DNA from: Pseudomonas mendocina
GTDB taxonomy: Bacteria; Pseudomonadota; Gammaproteobacteria; Pseudomonadales; Pseudomonadaceae
Reading direction: 5' to 3'
DNA: 64,000 bases
NCBI GenBank assembly: GCA_037482215.1
Contig: CP148074.1
Location: 2,976,001 to 3,040,000, forward strand
Shown here: piece after piece, positions 56,133 through 64,000 of the stretch
How positions within the stretch are numbered: the first letter of the stretch is position 1
Layout of the letters: each line of letters opens with the position of its first letter
The notes under the pieces: generated by a model
What the model saw: only the letters and a program-made list of their open reading frames with translations
Told to the model about the DNA's origin: nothing
Database searches by the model: none
Position numbers and translations under genes: made by a program

Positions 56133-57014
56133 ATGGACTTAGCCGCCCTGCACGCATTTATCGCCGTGGCCGAACACGGCAGCTTTTCTGAAGCTGGCGA
56201 ACACTTGCACCTCACTCAGCCCGCCGTGAGCAAACGCATCGCCAGCCTAGAGCAACAACTGGAAATGCGCCTGTTTGATCGCCTTGGCCGGGAAATCAGC
56301 CTCACCGAGGCAGGCCGCGCCTTGCTGCCCCGAGCCTACCAAATAATTAACGTGCTCGATGATACGCGTCGGGCCCTGACCAACCTCAACGGCGAGATCA
56401 GCGGCCGCCTCACTTTGGCCACCAGTCACCACATTGGTCTGCATCGGCTACCACCGCTGCTGCGGGCTTATACCCAGGCCCACCCCAAGGTCGCACTGGA
56501 CATTCAGTTTCTGGACTCAGAGGTGGCTTACGAGGAAGTCCTCCACGGCCGAGCCGAACTGGCAGTTATCACCCTCGCCCCTCAAACCCGCGAGCCCGTG
56601 CATGCCGTACCGGTGTGGGATGACCCCTTAGACTTCGTAGCAGCCCCTGGCCACCCACTGGCGCAGATTGACGCCATCACCCTGACAGATGTGGCACGCC
56701 ACCCAGCGGTGTTTCCTGGGGGCAATACCTTTACCCGGCATATCGTCAGCGGTTTGTTCGAAGCCCAGGGCCTGACACCCAATATTGGCATGAGCACCAA
56801 CTACCTAGAGACCATCAAGATGATGGTCTCGATCGGCATCGCCTGGAGCGTGCTACCGCGCACCATGCTGGACGATCAGGTTTTCCGCCTCCCCTTACCC
56901 GGCATTCAACTTTCGCGACAACTGGGCTATATCTTTCATGGTGAAAGAACTCTGTCCAACGCGGCGCGGGCCTTTATGCAGCTTCTGGATTCACACCGAG
57001 ACGACCTTGCATAG
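56133..57014 (+). CDS. LysR-family transcriptional regulator, divergent from leuC
   Basis: 293 residues. The winged helix-turn-helix is at 1-60 (ALHAFIAVAEHGSFSEAGEH, then LHLTQPAVSKRIASLEQQLE), and the effector domain follows (about 90-290). The gene is divergent from leuC across 166 bases containing a LysR-type palindrome. This makes it the likely regulator of leuCDB, presumably responding to a leucine-pathway metabolite. That assignment is inferred from position, not shown. Confidence 0.93.
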   Translation: MDLAALHAFIAVAEHGSFSEAGEHLHLTQPAVSKRIASLEQQLEMRLFDRLGREISLTEAGRALLPRAYQIINVLDDTRRALTNLNGEISGRLTLATSHHIGLHRLPPLLRAYTQAHPKVALDIQFLDSEVAYEEVLHGRAELAVITLAPQTREPVHAVPVWDDPLDFVAAPGHPLAQIDAITLTDVARHPAVFPGGNTFTRHIVSGLFEAQGLTPNIGMSTNYLETIKMMVSIGIAWSVLPRTMLDDQVFRLPLPGIQLSRQLGYIFHGERTLSNAARAFMQLLDSHRDDLA

Positions 57015-57121
57015 GGAAGCGACAAAACGCTAACTTGCGTATACAAATATAAGAAAGGGTTTGCACGAATAAGCCCCAGTGGCTGTTCAGCGCATCTCAC
57101 TAACCAGAAGGAAACGCGGAT

Positions 57122-60100
57122 GTGGCCACACCCACTGATCGCCATCCCCGTCTACCGTATATTCCTGCCACTGACCCTGCCGAGTTCGAAAGCACTTGGA
57201 ACGATGCTCCGAGGCTTTTGAGAGCCCTGACTGGCGCCAAATTAGGAGCCTGGTACTGGGATATCGAGAGCGGCGCTATTTGCTGGTCACGCGGCGCCCA
57301 AGCCCTGTTTGGGCTCGATCCCAACCACCCACTGAGCAGCCCCGTCGAATACATCGACCTGATCCATGAAGATGACCGCCCGGCTGTTATTGAGGTCTTT
57401 GAACAATTCCTCAAAGGCAACCCAGCTCGCAGCGCAATTCGTCACCGCATTTACTGGCTTGACGGCACCCTGCACTGGCTGGAAATCAGCGGCAGCATGC
57501 AACAGGACGCCGATGGTAAACAGCGGGTCATGGGCGTTATTCGGGATATTACCCAGCAGCAAACTCAAGAACAGGCCTTACGCAACAGCGAAGACAAGTT
57601 CTCTCAAGCCTTTCATTACACACCCGACGCAGTGGTCATCACCACGCTCAACGAAGGCCGTTTTATAGAAGTAAACCGTGGATTCGAACAGCAGTTCGGC
57701 TGGACTAGCGAGGAAACCATTGGCCAGACGTCCACTGCACTCAACTTGTGGGGAAGCAACGAAGACCGTCTGCGCATGGTTGAAGCAGCTCGCACAGACC
57801 GGCTCAATGGATTGGAGGTTTCGCTTTATCACCGTGACGGCACCCAATGTCGCGTCCTGATATTCGGCGGGATAATCAACCTAGAAAATAAGCCATGCCT
57901 TGTTCTGTCGCTACGCGACATCACACTGCAACGTCAGCAAGAAGAAGAACTCAGAAACAGCCAAGAAAGGCTTAATCTTGCTTTAGCGTCTGTGGACCTA
58001 GGCACATGGGAGTGGCATATCCCAAGCAATACCCTATTCGGCTCAGCCCGGGCAGCACAATTACACGGCCTACCAGAAGAACCATTCCAGGACTGTTTCG
58101 GAGACTTTTTCTCGGTGATCCCAATGGAGGATCGCCGGCGCATGCGCGAACAGTACGAGCAAATCTTGCAAGGAATTCGCGCAAACTTTCAAATCACCTA
58201 CAAAGCTCTACTACCTGACAATCAGGTTCGCTATCTAGAGAGCACCGCCAAACTGTATCGCTGCGCAGACGGAAAACCTGAGCGCATGGCAGGCATCCTG
58301 ATCGATATCACTGACCGTGTTCTTCGCGAAAAAGATTTAGCTGCCTCCGAAGCCAAATTCTCCAGCTTGTTCCAAGCCAGCCCTGACCCGGTGACACTCA
58401 CCACACTTCCTGATGGAATCGCCCTAGAAATAAATTCCAGCTTCACTCAGACCTTTGGTTGGACGCCGGAGGAAGTTCTGGGTCGCAAGATGACGGATGT
58501 GAAGCTGTGGGCAGACCTTGAAGAACGCCAGAAGCTCTATAAAAAAATTCAGCTTAGCCAGCGACTGGACAACGAAGTCGCCCACTATCTGGATAGAAAC
58601 GGCAAACCGATCACCTGCGTAGTCTCCTCCAGAGCCATCATGATTAACGAGCAACCATGCCTGCTCAGCACGTTCCGGGACATTACCCAGCTGCAACAAG
58701 CGCAGGAAGAGCTGAAAGCCAGTGAAGAAAAGTTTGCCATTGCTTTCCACTCCAGCCCTGACTCCATCACCATCACCGAACGCGATACTGGCCGCTGCCT
58801 GGAAGTTAATGAAGGATTCTGCCGCCTGACAGGTTACAGCGCAGAGGAAGTGATAGGCCGTACAACTGAAGAGCTAAATGTCTGGGTTTATCCCCACGAA
58901 CGCGAAATGATGATCCGTCGTGTAAAAGAGGACGGACACGTGTATCACATGGAAATGCATGGCCGTCAGCGCGATGGAAAAGTGCGCGTGGTCGAAGTCT
59001 CCGTCGAACCTATTCACCTCCACGGCAAACCCTGCCTACTCCTCACCGCCCGTGATATTAGCGACCTGAAAGAGGCACAAGCACAGGTACAACATCTGGC
59101 CTACCACGACCCTCTAACCAACCTACCCAACCGCGCTCTGTTGCTAGATCGACTCACTCAGCAAATTGCCCTGCTAAAGCGCCACAATCTCCGCGGCGCG
59201 TTGATGTTTATCGATTTGGATCACTTCAAACACATCAACGACTCCTTGGGACATCCGGTAGGTGATGCTGTACTGAAACTGATTACCGCACGCTTGGAGG
59301 CCAGCGTACGCCAGGAAGACACCGTCGCGCGATTGGGTGGAGATGAGTTCGTCATCCTCATCTCCGGGCTTGAAGGGAGACGCGCATCAGTCCTCAAGCA
59401 CATTCGTGAATTGGCTGAAAAACTGCGCCAATTGTTAATTGACCCCATGCAAGTAGACGGCCACCAACTGCGGATTACCCCCAGTATTGGTATTGCCCTA
59501 ATCCCCGACCACGGAGACAACCCAGACGACTTGCTCAAGCGCGCCGATATCGCCCTGTACCGAGCCAAAGATGGCGGACGAAACACCACCGAGCTATTCC
59601 ATGAGTCCATGCAGCAGGCAGCCAGTGAACGACTGCGACTGGAAAACGAGCTCGGGCAGGCACTTGCCCGCAATGAGTTTGAATTGTTTTTTCAGCCACA
59701 AATCAATGCCAGCGAAAACAAAATTATCGGTTGTGAAGCGCTATTACGCTGGTTTCACCCACTTAACGGCCAGCAATCCCCCGCACTGTTCATTCATGTA
59801 CTTGAAGAAAGCGGCCTCATCATCGAGGTGGGAAACTGGGTCCTGAGAAAGGCCTGTTCTGAATGCGCACAGCTCGTTCAAAAAGACTTGATCAGCCCTC
59901 TGGATTTCAGCCTATGCGTCAACATCAGCCCCCGCCAGTTCCGCCAGCCTGATTTCGTTGAGCAAGTTGAAGGAATTCTTCGTGAAACCCAGCTGCCTGC
60001 GCGCATGCTCAAGCTAGAGATCACGGAAAGCATTGTCATTCAGCACCTGGATGACACGATCGCCAAGATGCACCGCCTGAAACGTATCGGCGTGAGCTTC

Positions 60101-60421
60101 GCTATGGATGACTTTGGCACCGGCTACAGCTCATTGACTTACCTGAAACGTCTACCAGTCGAGACACTGAAAATCGATCAATCTTTTGTCCGTGACGCCG
60201 TACTGGACAGCAATGATGCCGGTATCATCCGCGCCATTATTGCCATGGCTCGTAGCTTGGGGCTGAGCGTAGTCGCTGAAGGCGTGGAGCGAGTTGAACA
60301 GCTGCAGTTCCTTCAGATGCAGGGCTGCAACGACTATCAGGGATATCTCTTCAGCAAACCAGTGCCTGCAGATGAGTTCGCAGAGTTGCTGATCGAAAAC
60401 CGACTGCCAAATACCTTCTGA
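57122..60421 (+). CDS. PAS-PAS-PAS-PAS-PAS-GGDEF-EAL cyclic-di-GMP enzyme
   Basis: 1099 residues from a GTG (AAGGA upstream). There are no membrane helices, so it is cytoplasmic. Five PAS or PAC units occupy about 20-150, 153-275, 280-405, 408-530 and 533-655. The GGDEF domain is intact (LGGDEF with GGDEF at 739-743) and keeps an RxxD inhibitory site at 730-733 (RQED). The EAL domain is also intact (EAL at 872-874, LEITES, DDFGTGYSS, LKIDQSF, EGVE). Both cyclase and phosphodiesterase activity are therefore possible; net output depends on what the PAS units sense. An ATG overlapping the GTG opens an alternative 33-codon frame. Confidence 0.93.
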   Translation: MATPTDRHPRLPYIPATDPAEFESTWNDAPRLLRALTGAKLGAWYWDIESGAICWSRGAQALFGLDPNHPLSSPVEYIDLIHEDDRPAVIEVFEQFLKGNPARSAIRHRIYWLDGTLHWLEISGSMQQDADGKQRVMGVIRDITQQQTQEQALRNSEDKFSQAFHYTPDAVVITTLNEGRFIEVNRGFEQQFGWTSEETIGQTSTALNLWGSNEDRLRMVEAARTDRLNGLEVSLYHRDGTQCRVLIFGGIINLENKPCLVLSLRDITLQRQQEEELRNSQERLNLALASVDLGTWEWHIPSNTLFGSARAAQLHGLPEEPFQDCFGDFFSVIPMEDRRRMREQYEQILQGIRANFQITYKALLPDNQVRYLESTAKLYRCADGKPERMAGILIDITDRVLREKDLAASEAKFSSLFQASPDPVTLTTLPDGIALEINSSFTQTFGWTPEEVLGRKMTDVKLWADLEERQKLYKKIQLSQRLDNEVAHYLDRNGKPITCVVSSRAIMINEQPCLLSTFRDITQLQQAQEELKASEEKFAIAFHSSPDSITITERDTGRCLEVNEGFCRLTGYSAEEVIGRTTEELNVWVYPHEREMMIRRVKEDGHVYHMEMHGRQRDGKVRVVEVSVEPIHLHGKPCLLLTARDISDLKEAQAQVQHLAYHDPLTNLPNRALLLDRLTQQIALLKRHNLRGALMFIDLDHFKHINDSLGHPVGDAVLKLITARLEASVRQEDTVARLGGDEFVILISGLEGRRASVLKHIRELAEKLRQLLIDPMQVDGHQLRITPSIGIALIPDHGDNPDDLLKRADIALYRAKDGGRNTTELFHESMQQAASERLRLENELGQALARNEFELFFQPQINASENKIIGCEALLRWFHPLNGQQSPALFIHVLEESGLIIEVGNWVLRKACSECAQLVQKDLISPLDFSLCVNISPRQFRQPDFVEQVEGILRETQLPARMLKLEITESIVIQHLDDTIAKMHRLKRIGVSFAMDDFGTGYSSLTYLKRLPVETLKIDQSFVRDAVLDSNDAGIIRAIIAMARSLGLSVVAEGVERVEQLQFLQMQGCNDYQGYLFSKPVPADEFAELLIENRLPNTF

Positions 60422-60423
60422 AA

Positions 60424-60453
60424 CAACAAGGGCACCGTAAGGTGCCCTTGTTG
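60424..60453. terminator. Bidirectional hairpin between the c-di-GMP gene and ibpA
   Basis: A perfect 13-bp stem CAACAAGGGCACC and complement with loop GTAA lies three bases after the GGDEF-EAL stop and 31 bases past the ibpA stop. It may serve both convergent transcripts, although the flanking U-runs are short. Confidence 0.6.
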
Positions 60454-60484
60454 GTTAATAGACGGCTACCAGCCAGATGGCGGC

Positions 60485-60931
60485 TTAGTTTTGCAGCGCC
60501 GGTGTGGTTGCACCAATCGGAATGCGCTTGGCCTTCGCCTCTTCCGGGATGATGCGTACCAGATCAATGTTCAGCAGGCCGTTTGCCAGGGCTGCCGACT
60601 TAACTTCAATATGGTCAGCCAGACGGAACGACAGTTTGAATGCGCGCTGGGCGATGCCTTGATACAGGTACGTTACGCTCTCACCTTGAGACTCGCGCTT
60701 GCTACCGGTCACGGTCAACACGCCACGCTCTACCTGCAACTCCAGGTCTTCTTCCTGGAAACCTGCCGCCGCAACCACAATGCGGTATTTGTCATCGGCA
60801 TATTTTTCAACGTTGTAGGGTGGGTAGCTGCTACCGCTTTCATTACGCATGGCCGATTCAAACAGATCGTTAAAACGGTCGAAGCCAACGGAATGACGGA
60901 AAAGTGGGGTCAGAGAAAATGCAGTGCTCAT
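60485..60931 (-). CDS. ibpA: Small heat-shock protein Hsp20 (IbpA)
   Basis: 148 residues. The alpha-crystallin domain spans about 36-130 (PPYNVEKYADDKYRIVVAAA to LANGLLNIDL), with the C-terminal IPI motif in KRIPIGATT. IbpA is a cytoplasmic holdase that binds denatured proteins. Expression should be heat-induced twice over: a sigma32 promoter lies at 61000-61027 and the 5' leader looks like a ROSE RNA thermometer. Confidence 0.95.
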   Translation of the reverse strand: MSTAFSLTPLFRHSVGFDRFNDLFESAMRNESGSSYPPYNVEKYADDKYRIVVAAAGFQEEDLELQVERGVLTVTGSKRESQGESVTYLYQGIAQRAFKLSFRLADHIEVKSAALANGLLNIDLVRIIPEEAKAKRIPIGATTPALQN

Positions 60932-60936
60932 GTTTA

Positions 60937-60993
60937 AATCTCCTGATATTCAGCGAGTAATTTCACGCGGGACCCGACTTCGGCATCCCACGC
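60937..60993 (-). ncRNA. ROSE-type RNA thermometer in the ibpA leader
   Basis: The leader of about 62 bases can form two hairpins. The 5' one pairs GCGTGGGA with TCCCGCGT around a GCCGAAGTCGG loop. The 3' one places TCGCT opposite AGGA of the ribosome site with one unpaired G, across the loop GAATATC. TCGCT matches the U(U/C)GCU signature of ROSE elements, which melt on heating to expose the ribosome site. Confidence 0.7.
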
Positions 60994-60999
60994 TAATAA

Positions 61000-61027
61000 A
61001 CATGTGGTCACTCAAAGGGTTTTCAAG
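61000..61027 (-). promoter_or_regulatory. Sigma32 (heat-shock) promoter of ibpA
   Basis: On the minus strand CTTGAAA (-35) is followed after 13 bases by CCACATGT, seven of eight positions matching the sigma32 -10 CCCCATNT. The implied start is about 60993, exactly at the base of the ROSE hairpin. Confidence 0.8.
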
Positions 61028-61053
61028 ACCTTGAAAAAATTTCTTACACCCCC

Positions 61054-62031
61054 TTAGAGATGAGCATGCAGCCATGGGGTTTCAGGGCAATCAACACCCA
61101 GCAACTGATCGATACGCCGGCAGTCTGTCTCACGGCGCAGCACACTAAACAGCTCAGTGGCCTCTGGATAACTGCGGGTCAGCATGGCCAACCATTGCTT
61201 GATTCGCCCCGGCGCATAACGCGGCGAAAGCTTACGACGAGCCTGCAACCAGAAATCAGCCAAAAGCGGCTGAAGCTCTTGCCAAGTCATTGCAGCCACC
61301 TCGGTCCCCGCCTTTGCCGCCGCGATCTGCCTGGCCAGGTCAGGGCGAGCCACCAGGCCCCGCCCCAGCATGATGTCTTCGACACCACTTACTTCACGGC
61401 AGCGCCGCCAATCGTCCAAGGTCCACACCTCACCGTTAGCGAACACCGGAACCTTGACGCTTTCCTGAACCTTGGCCACCCATTCCCAGTGTGCAGGCGG
61501 CTTATAACCCTCGACCTTAGTCCGGGCATGCACCACAAGGTGCGCAGCCCCGCCCTCCGCCAACGCCTCTGCACACTCCAGCGCATAGTCTTTGTGATCA
61601 AACCCCAGACGCATCTTGGCAGTCACCGGTATATGGGACGGAACCGAGCGACGGACCTCACGAACAATGGCATGCAGCAGCTCCGGCTCCTTCAGCAGGA
61701 TGGCGCCACCCCGAGACTTGTTAACAGTCTTGGCCGGACAGCCAAAGTTCAGGTCGATGACCGGCGCCCCCAAGGTGCAAGCAAACGCCGCATTATCCGC
61801 CAGGCAAGTCGGATCGGAGCCCAGAAACTGCACGCGCATTGGCGTTCCAGCCGCGGTCTGCGCACCGGCAAACAGCTCAGGGGCCAGTTTTTGGTAGGTA
61901 CTGGTCGGCAACACACGCTCAGTGACGCGAATAAACTCGGTCACACACCAGTCGATGCCACCAACACGGGTCAGGACATCACGGAGAATTTCATCAACCA
62001 GCCCCTCCATCGGGGCTAAGGCAATCTGCAT
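61054..62031 (-). CDS. dusC: tRNA-dihydrouridine(16) synthase DusC
   Basis: 325 residues. The FMN TIM barrel begins [18 protein letters not shown]. The catalytic Cys98 in [17 protein letters not shown] corresponds to Cys98 of E. coli DusC. The N-terminal APMEG and the downstream KMRLGFD and [10 protein letters not shown] blocks match the DusC subgroup. It reduces U16 in the tRNA D-loop. The next feature downstream is the ibpA promoter. Confidence 0.93.
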   Translation of the reverse strand: MQIALAPMEGLVDEILRDVLTRVGGIDWCVTEFIRVTERVLPTSTYQKLAPELFAGAQTAAGTPMRVQFLGSDPTCLADNAAFACTLGAPVIDLNFGCPAKTVNKSRGGAILLKEPELLHAIVREVRRSVPSHIPVTAKMRLGFDHKDYALECAEALAEGGAAHLVVHARTKVEGYKPPAHWEWVAKVQESVKVPVFANGEVWTLDDWRRCREVSGVEDIMLGRGLVARPDLARQIAAAKAGTEVAAMTWQELQPLLADFWLQARRKLSPRYAPGRIKQWLAMLTRSYPEATELFSVLRRETDCRRIDQLLGVDCPETPWLHAHL

Positions 62032-62045
62032 CAGGTCAGCTCTCG

Positions 62046-62073
62046 AAAAAACGCCGCGTAGTGTACGCGGCGT
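62046..62073 (-). terminator. Rho-independent terminator after the thioesterase gene
   Basis: A perfect ten-pair stem ACGCCGCGTA/TACGCGGCGT with loop GTG, followed on the minus strand by six U (A-run 62046-62051). It ends the eda-thioesterase transcript. Confidence 0.85.
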
Positions 62074-62102
62074 AGCTTTTCTGATGAACAGCCAGTAACC
62101 AA

Positions 62103-62549
62103 TTACTGCAGCAAATCGGCGGACAGCAGAGCACCACCATAACCTTCAACAAACTCAGGCGGCATGCGTTTTGGCTTGCCAGTGGATAACTCGATGCAAA
62201 CGAATGTCGTTTTCGCCCGCAACAAGGTGAGGCCGTCCTCAGGGCGAATCAGTTGAAAATGCCGACTCATCTTCAATCGGTTATCTGACTCAACGATCCA
62301 GGTCGCCATCTGCAACTGCTGATCCTCATAGGCACTGGCTAAATAGTCGATCTCATGCCGCACAACAGCCATGGCGCGATCCAGGCGACGGTATTCTGCC
62401 AAGTCCAAGCCCAAAAACTGCGAATGACGCCATGCACAGCGCTCGAGCCAACTGACGTAAACCGCATTATTCGCATGCCCCAATCCATCAATGTCATCAG
62501 CATTGACGCGCAAATCAATCACAAATGGATTGGCGTAGTCCCAAGTCAT
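62103..62549 (-). CDS. Hot-dog fold acyl-CoA thioesterase
   Basis: 148 residues. The 4-hydroxybenzoyl-CoA thioesterase-type opening [20 protein letters not shown] carries the catalytic Asp region, and the rest follows the single hot-dog pattern. Such enzymes hydrolyse acyl-CoA or acyl-ACP thioesters; the substrate is not readable. Its start overlaps the eda stop (ATGA at 62546-62549), so the two are translationally coupled. Confidence 0.9.
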   Translation of the reverse strand: MTWDYANPFVIDLRVNADDIDGLGHANNAVYVSWLERCAWRHSQFLGLDLAEYRRLDRAMAVVRHEIDYLASAYEDQQLQMATWIVESDNRLKMSRHFQLIRPEDGLTLLRAKTTFVCIELSTGKPKRMPPEFVEGYGGALLSADLLQ

Positions 62550-63196
62550 AAGGTTTGCTCCAAGTTACCGGCCAGCTCGCACGCTTCCTTGGCCAACTGA
62601 GTGATTTGATCCCATGCGCGGGCGCGCACCAAATTACTCGGAGCGATCCAAGTCCCGCCAACACAAGCCACATTGGGCAAGTGCAAGAAATTCAGAAGGT
62701 TGTCAGGGTTAACACCACCTGTCGGGCAAAAGCGGATGCCGGTGAAGGGCCCTTTGAAGCTTTTCAGCATTTTGATGCTGCTGGCGCCATCCGCTGGAAA
62801 CAATTTCAGTGAGCGATAACCATGCTCCAGCGCCATTAGCACTTCAGAAGGCGTCATAGCACCGGGCAGGTAAGGCAACCCTGATGCATCTGCAGCCGTT
62901 GCAAGACGCTCAGTAAATCCGGGACTGACGGCAAATTGAGCCCCAGCATCTTTGGCCTCTTCGAATTGCTCGACATGGATCAGTGTCCCCGCACCAATGA
63001 GCAAATCCGGCAGTGCTTTACGCATGGCCTGCAACGCATCAAGTGCAACGGGCGTCCGCAACGTCACCTCAAGCACACTGATCCCGCCTGCCTGCAATGC
63101 AGCAGCCAGATCAACAGCCAAGCTCACATCTTCGATTACCAAAACCGGTAAAACCGGACGGGCTTGGCGGAGTACTGCATCCATCGTCAGGCTCAT
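62546..63196 (-). CDS. eda: KDPG/KHG aldolase (Entner-Doudoroff)
   Basis: 216 residues from the ATG at 63196 (GGAGAG upstream). The class I aldolase residues Glu43 (SVLEVTLRT) and Schiff-base Lys131 (SLKLFPADG) are in place. The enzyme splits 2-keto-3-deoxy-6-phosphogluconate into pyruvate and glyceraldehyde 3-phosphate, the main glucose route of pseudomonads. Here it sits with a thioesterase rather than with zwf and pgl. Confidence 0.95.
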   Translation of the reverse strand: MSLTMDAVLRQARPVLPVLVIEDVSLAVDLAAALQAGGISVLEVTLRTPVALDALQAMRKALPDLLIGAGTLIHVEQFEEAKDAGAQFAVSPGFTERLATAADASGLPYLPGAMTPSEVLMALEHGYRSLKLFPADGASSIKMLKSFKGPFTGIRFCPTGGVNPDNLLNFLHLPNVACVGGTWIAPSNLVRARAWDQITQLAKEACELAGNLEQTL

Positions 63197-63426
63197 ACCT
63201 TGCTCTCCACACCTGTCTTTCTGCGAACAAAATGCCTGCCCCCGCTCCAGAGCGCAGAATGACACTCTACTGAGTATGACAGGGCACAACAGCTGGGCAG
63301 TCTATAACGGCAGATATAGAGCCGATAACCCTATGCGCTACAAAAATGCTGAACGCCAAAGATGACAATGCATCATTCGCAGCGCCATTAATGCTGGGGA
63401 TTAGTGTGCAGGAGCCAGATAAAACA

Positions 63427-63454
63427 AAAGGGCCATTCATACGAATGACCCTTT
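63427..63454 (-). terminator. Terminator of the tRNA-Ala/Glu operon
   Basis: The stem AAAGGGCCATTC/GAATGACCCTTT (one mismatch), loop ATAC, with A-rich sequence on the left supplying the U-run. It lies 25 bases past the last tRNA-Glu. Confidence 0.8.
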
Positions 63455-63478
63455 CAGAGCCTGCAAGGCAGGTAAAAA

Positions 63479-63554
63479 TGGCGTCCCCTAGGGGACTCGA
63501 ACCCCTGTTACCGCCGTGAAAGGGCGGTGTCCTAGGCCACTAGACGAAGGGGAC
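63479..63554 (-). tRNA. tRNA-Glu (TTC)
   Basis: 76 nt with encoded CCA; acceptor GTCCCCT/AGGGGAC, anticodon TTC in CCTTTCACG. Last gene of the operon, identical to the copy at 63730. Confidence 0.98.
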
Positions 63555-63603
63555 GGAAACCTTCGAGAACAAAGCCAGCGATTTTGCTGACCTGTCGTGA
63601 AAT

Positions 63604-63679
<76 letters not shown>

Positions 63680-63729
63680 GGATTTAACGTCTCTCGACAC
63701 TCAGCGCCGAAGCACTGGGCTGGAAATAG

Positions 63730-63805
63730 TGGCGTCCCCTAGGGGACTCGAACCCCTGTTACCGCCGTGAAAGGGCGGTGTCCTAGGCCACTAGACGAAG
63801 GGGAC
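63730..63805 (-). tRNA. tRNA-Glu (TTC), second copy
   Basis: 76 nt with encoded CCA; anticodon TTC. Same sequence as the copy at 63479. Confidence 0.98.
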
Positions 63806-63871
63806 GCAAAAACCCTTCAAAACAGCCGACTCATATTGAGCCCACTGTGGCAAGCCTTTCGGCTTTGAGAT

Positions 63872-63947
<76 letters not shown>

Positions 63948-63965
63948 ATCTCAAGGACGGGGCGC

Positions 63966-63994
63966 ATGTTAAGAGCGCGCCCCGCCTGTGTCAA
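63966..63994 (-). promoter_or_regulatory. Sigma70 promoter of the tRNA-Ala/Glu operon
   Basis: On the minus strand TTGACA and TAACAT are 17 bases apart, followed by a GC-rich discriminator (GCGCCCCG) typical of stringently controlled stable-RNA promoters. Confidence 0.82.
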
Positions 63995-64000
63995 CAAATT

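Overview
The window looks like a chromosomal core segment of a Pseudomonas species (Gammaproteobacteria). Three things point there: the split xcp type II secretion locus (xcpPQ divergent from xcpRSTUVWXYZ), the conserved block metZ-purF-cvpA-dedD-folC-accD-trpF-truA-fimV-asd-leuBDC, and individual proteins such as FimV, XcpS and TruA that read as Pseudomonas orthologues. I see no integrase, transposase, prophage, CRISPR array or toxin-antitoxin module. Nearly all of the DNA is coding, and base composition looks even by eye. This is conserved housekeeping DNA rather than a genomic island.

Layout, left to right. (1) 1-4.8 kb: the end of a Bat aerotolerance operon (VWA/TPR protein, BatD), an AraC regulator and a convergent LysE exporter. 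(2) 5.0-12.1 kb, minus strand: a four-gene envelope module (DUF1302 predicted barrel, DUF1329 periplasmic protein, YCF48 propeller, RND/MMPL permease). It is the least understood multi-gene unit here. (3) 12.6-19.3 kb, minus strand: a tight operon nadK, metallophosphatase, rhomboid protease, yeaC, DUF2797, pepN. (4) 19.4-27.9 kb: DUF1853, a cNMP-binding/rhodanese fusion, a PLP desulfhydrase, a coiled-coil protein with a C-terminal Cys/His cluster, an NTF2-like protein, fadH, an AraC regulator, and a 28-residue acidic ORF. (5) 28.1-28.75 kb: a five-tRNA operon (Val-Asp-Asp-Val-Asp in transcription order) with its own sigma70 promoter and terminator. (6) 28.8-39.1 kb: the xcp secreton. (7) 39.3-57.0 kb: metabolism and cell envelope genes (methionine, purine, folate, fatty acid, tryptophan, tRNA modification, FimV polar hub, lysine/threonine and leucine pathways), ending at a divergent LysR gene beside a palindromic operator. 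(8) 57.1-60.4 kb: a five-PAS GGDEF-EAL protein. (9) 60.5-63.2 kb: a heat-shock ibpA gene with a sigma32 promoter and an apparent ROSE RNA thermometer, then dusC, a hot-dog thioesterase and eda. (10) 63.48-64 kb: a four-tRNA operon (Ala-Glu-Ala-Glu).

The observations I would follow up are the DUF1302/DUF1329/YCF48/RND module, the 28-aa acidic ORF, the covarying leader hairpins in front of each tRNA-Asp, the ROSE-like leader of ibpA, the coiled-coil protein with a C-terminal Cys/His cluster, the terminator-like hairpin inside the truA start, and the LysR-type palindrome before leuC. I did not find a clearly new defence or biosynthetic system. All functional statements rest on motif and family recognition by eye. 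No alignment, structure prediction or database search was run, and comparisons with other genomes are from memory.
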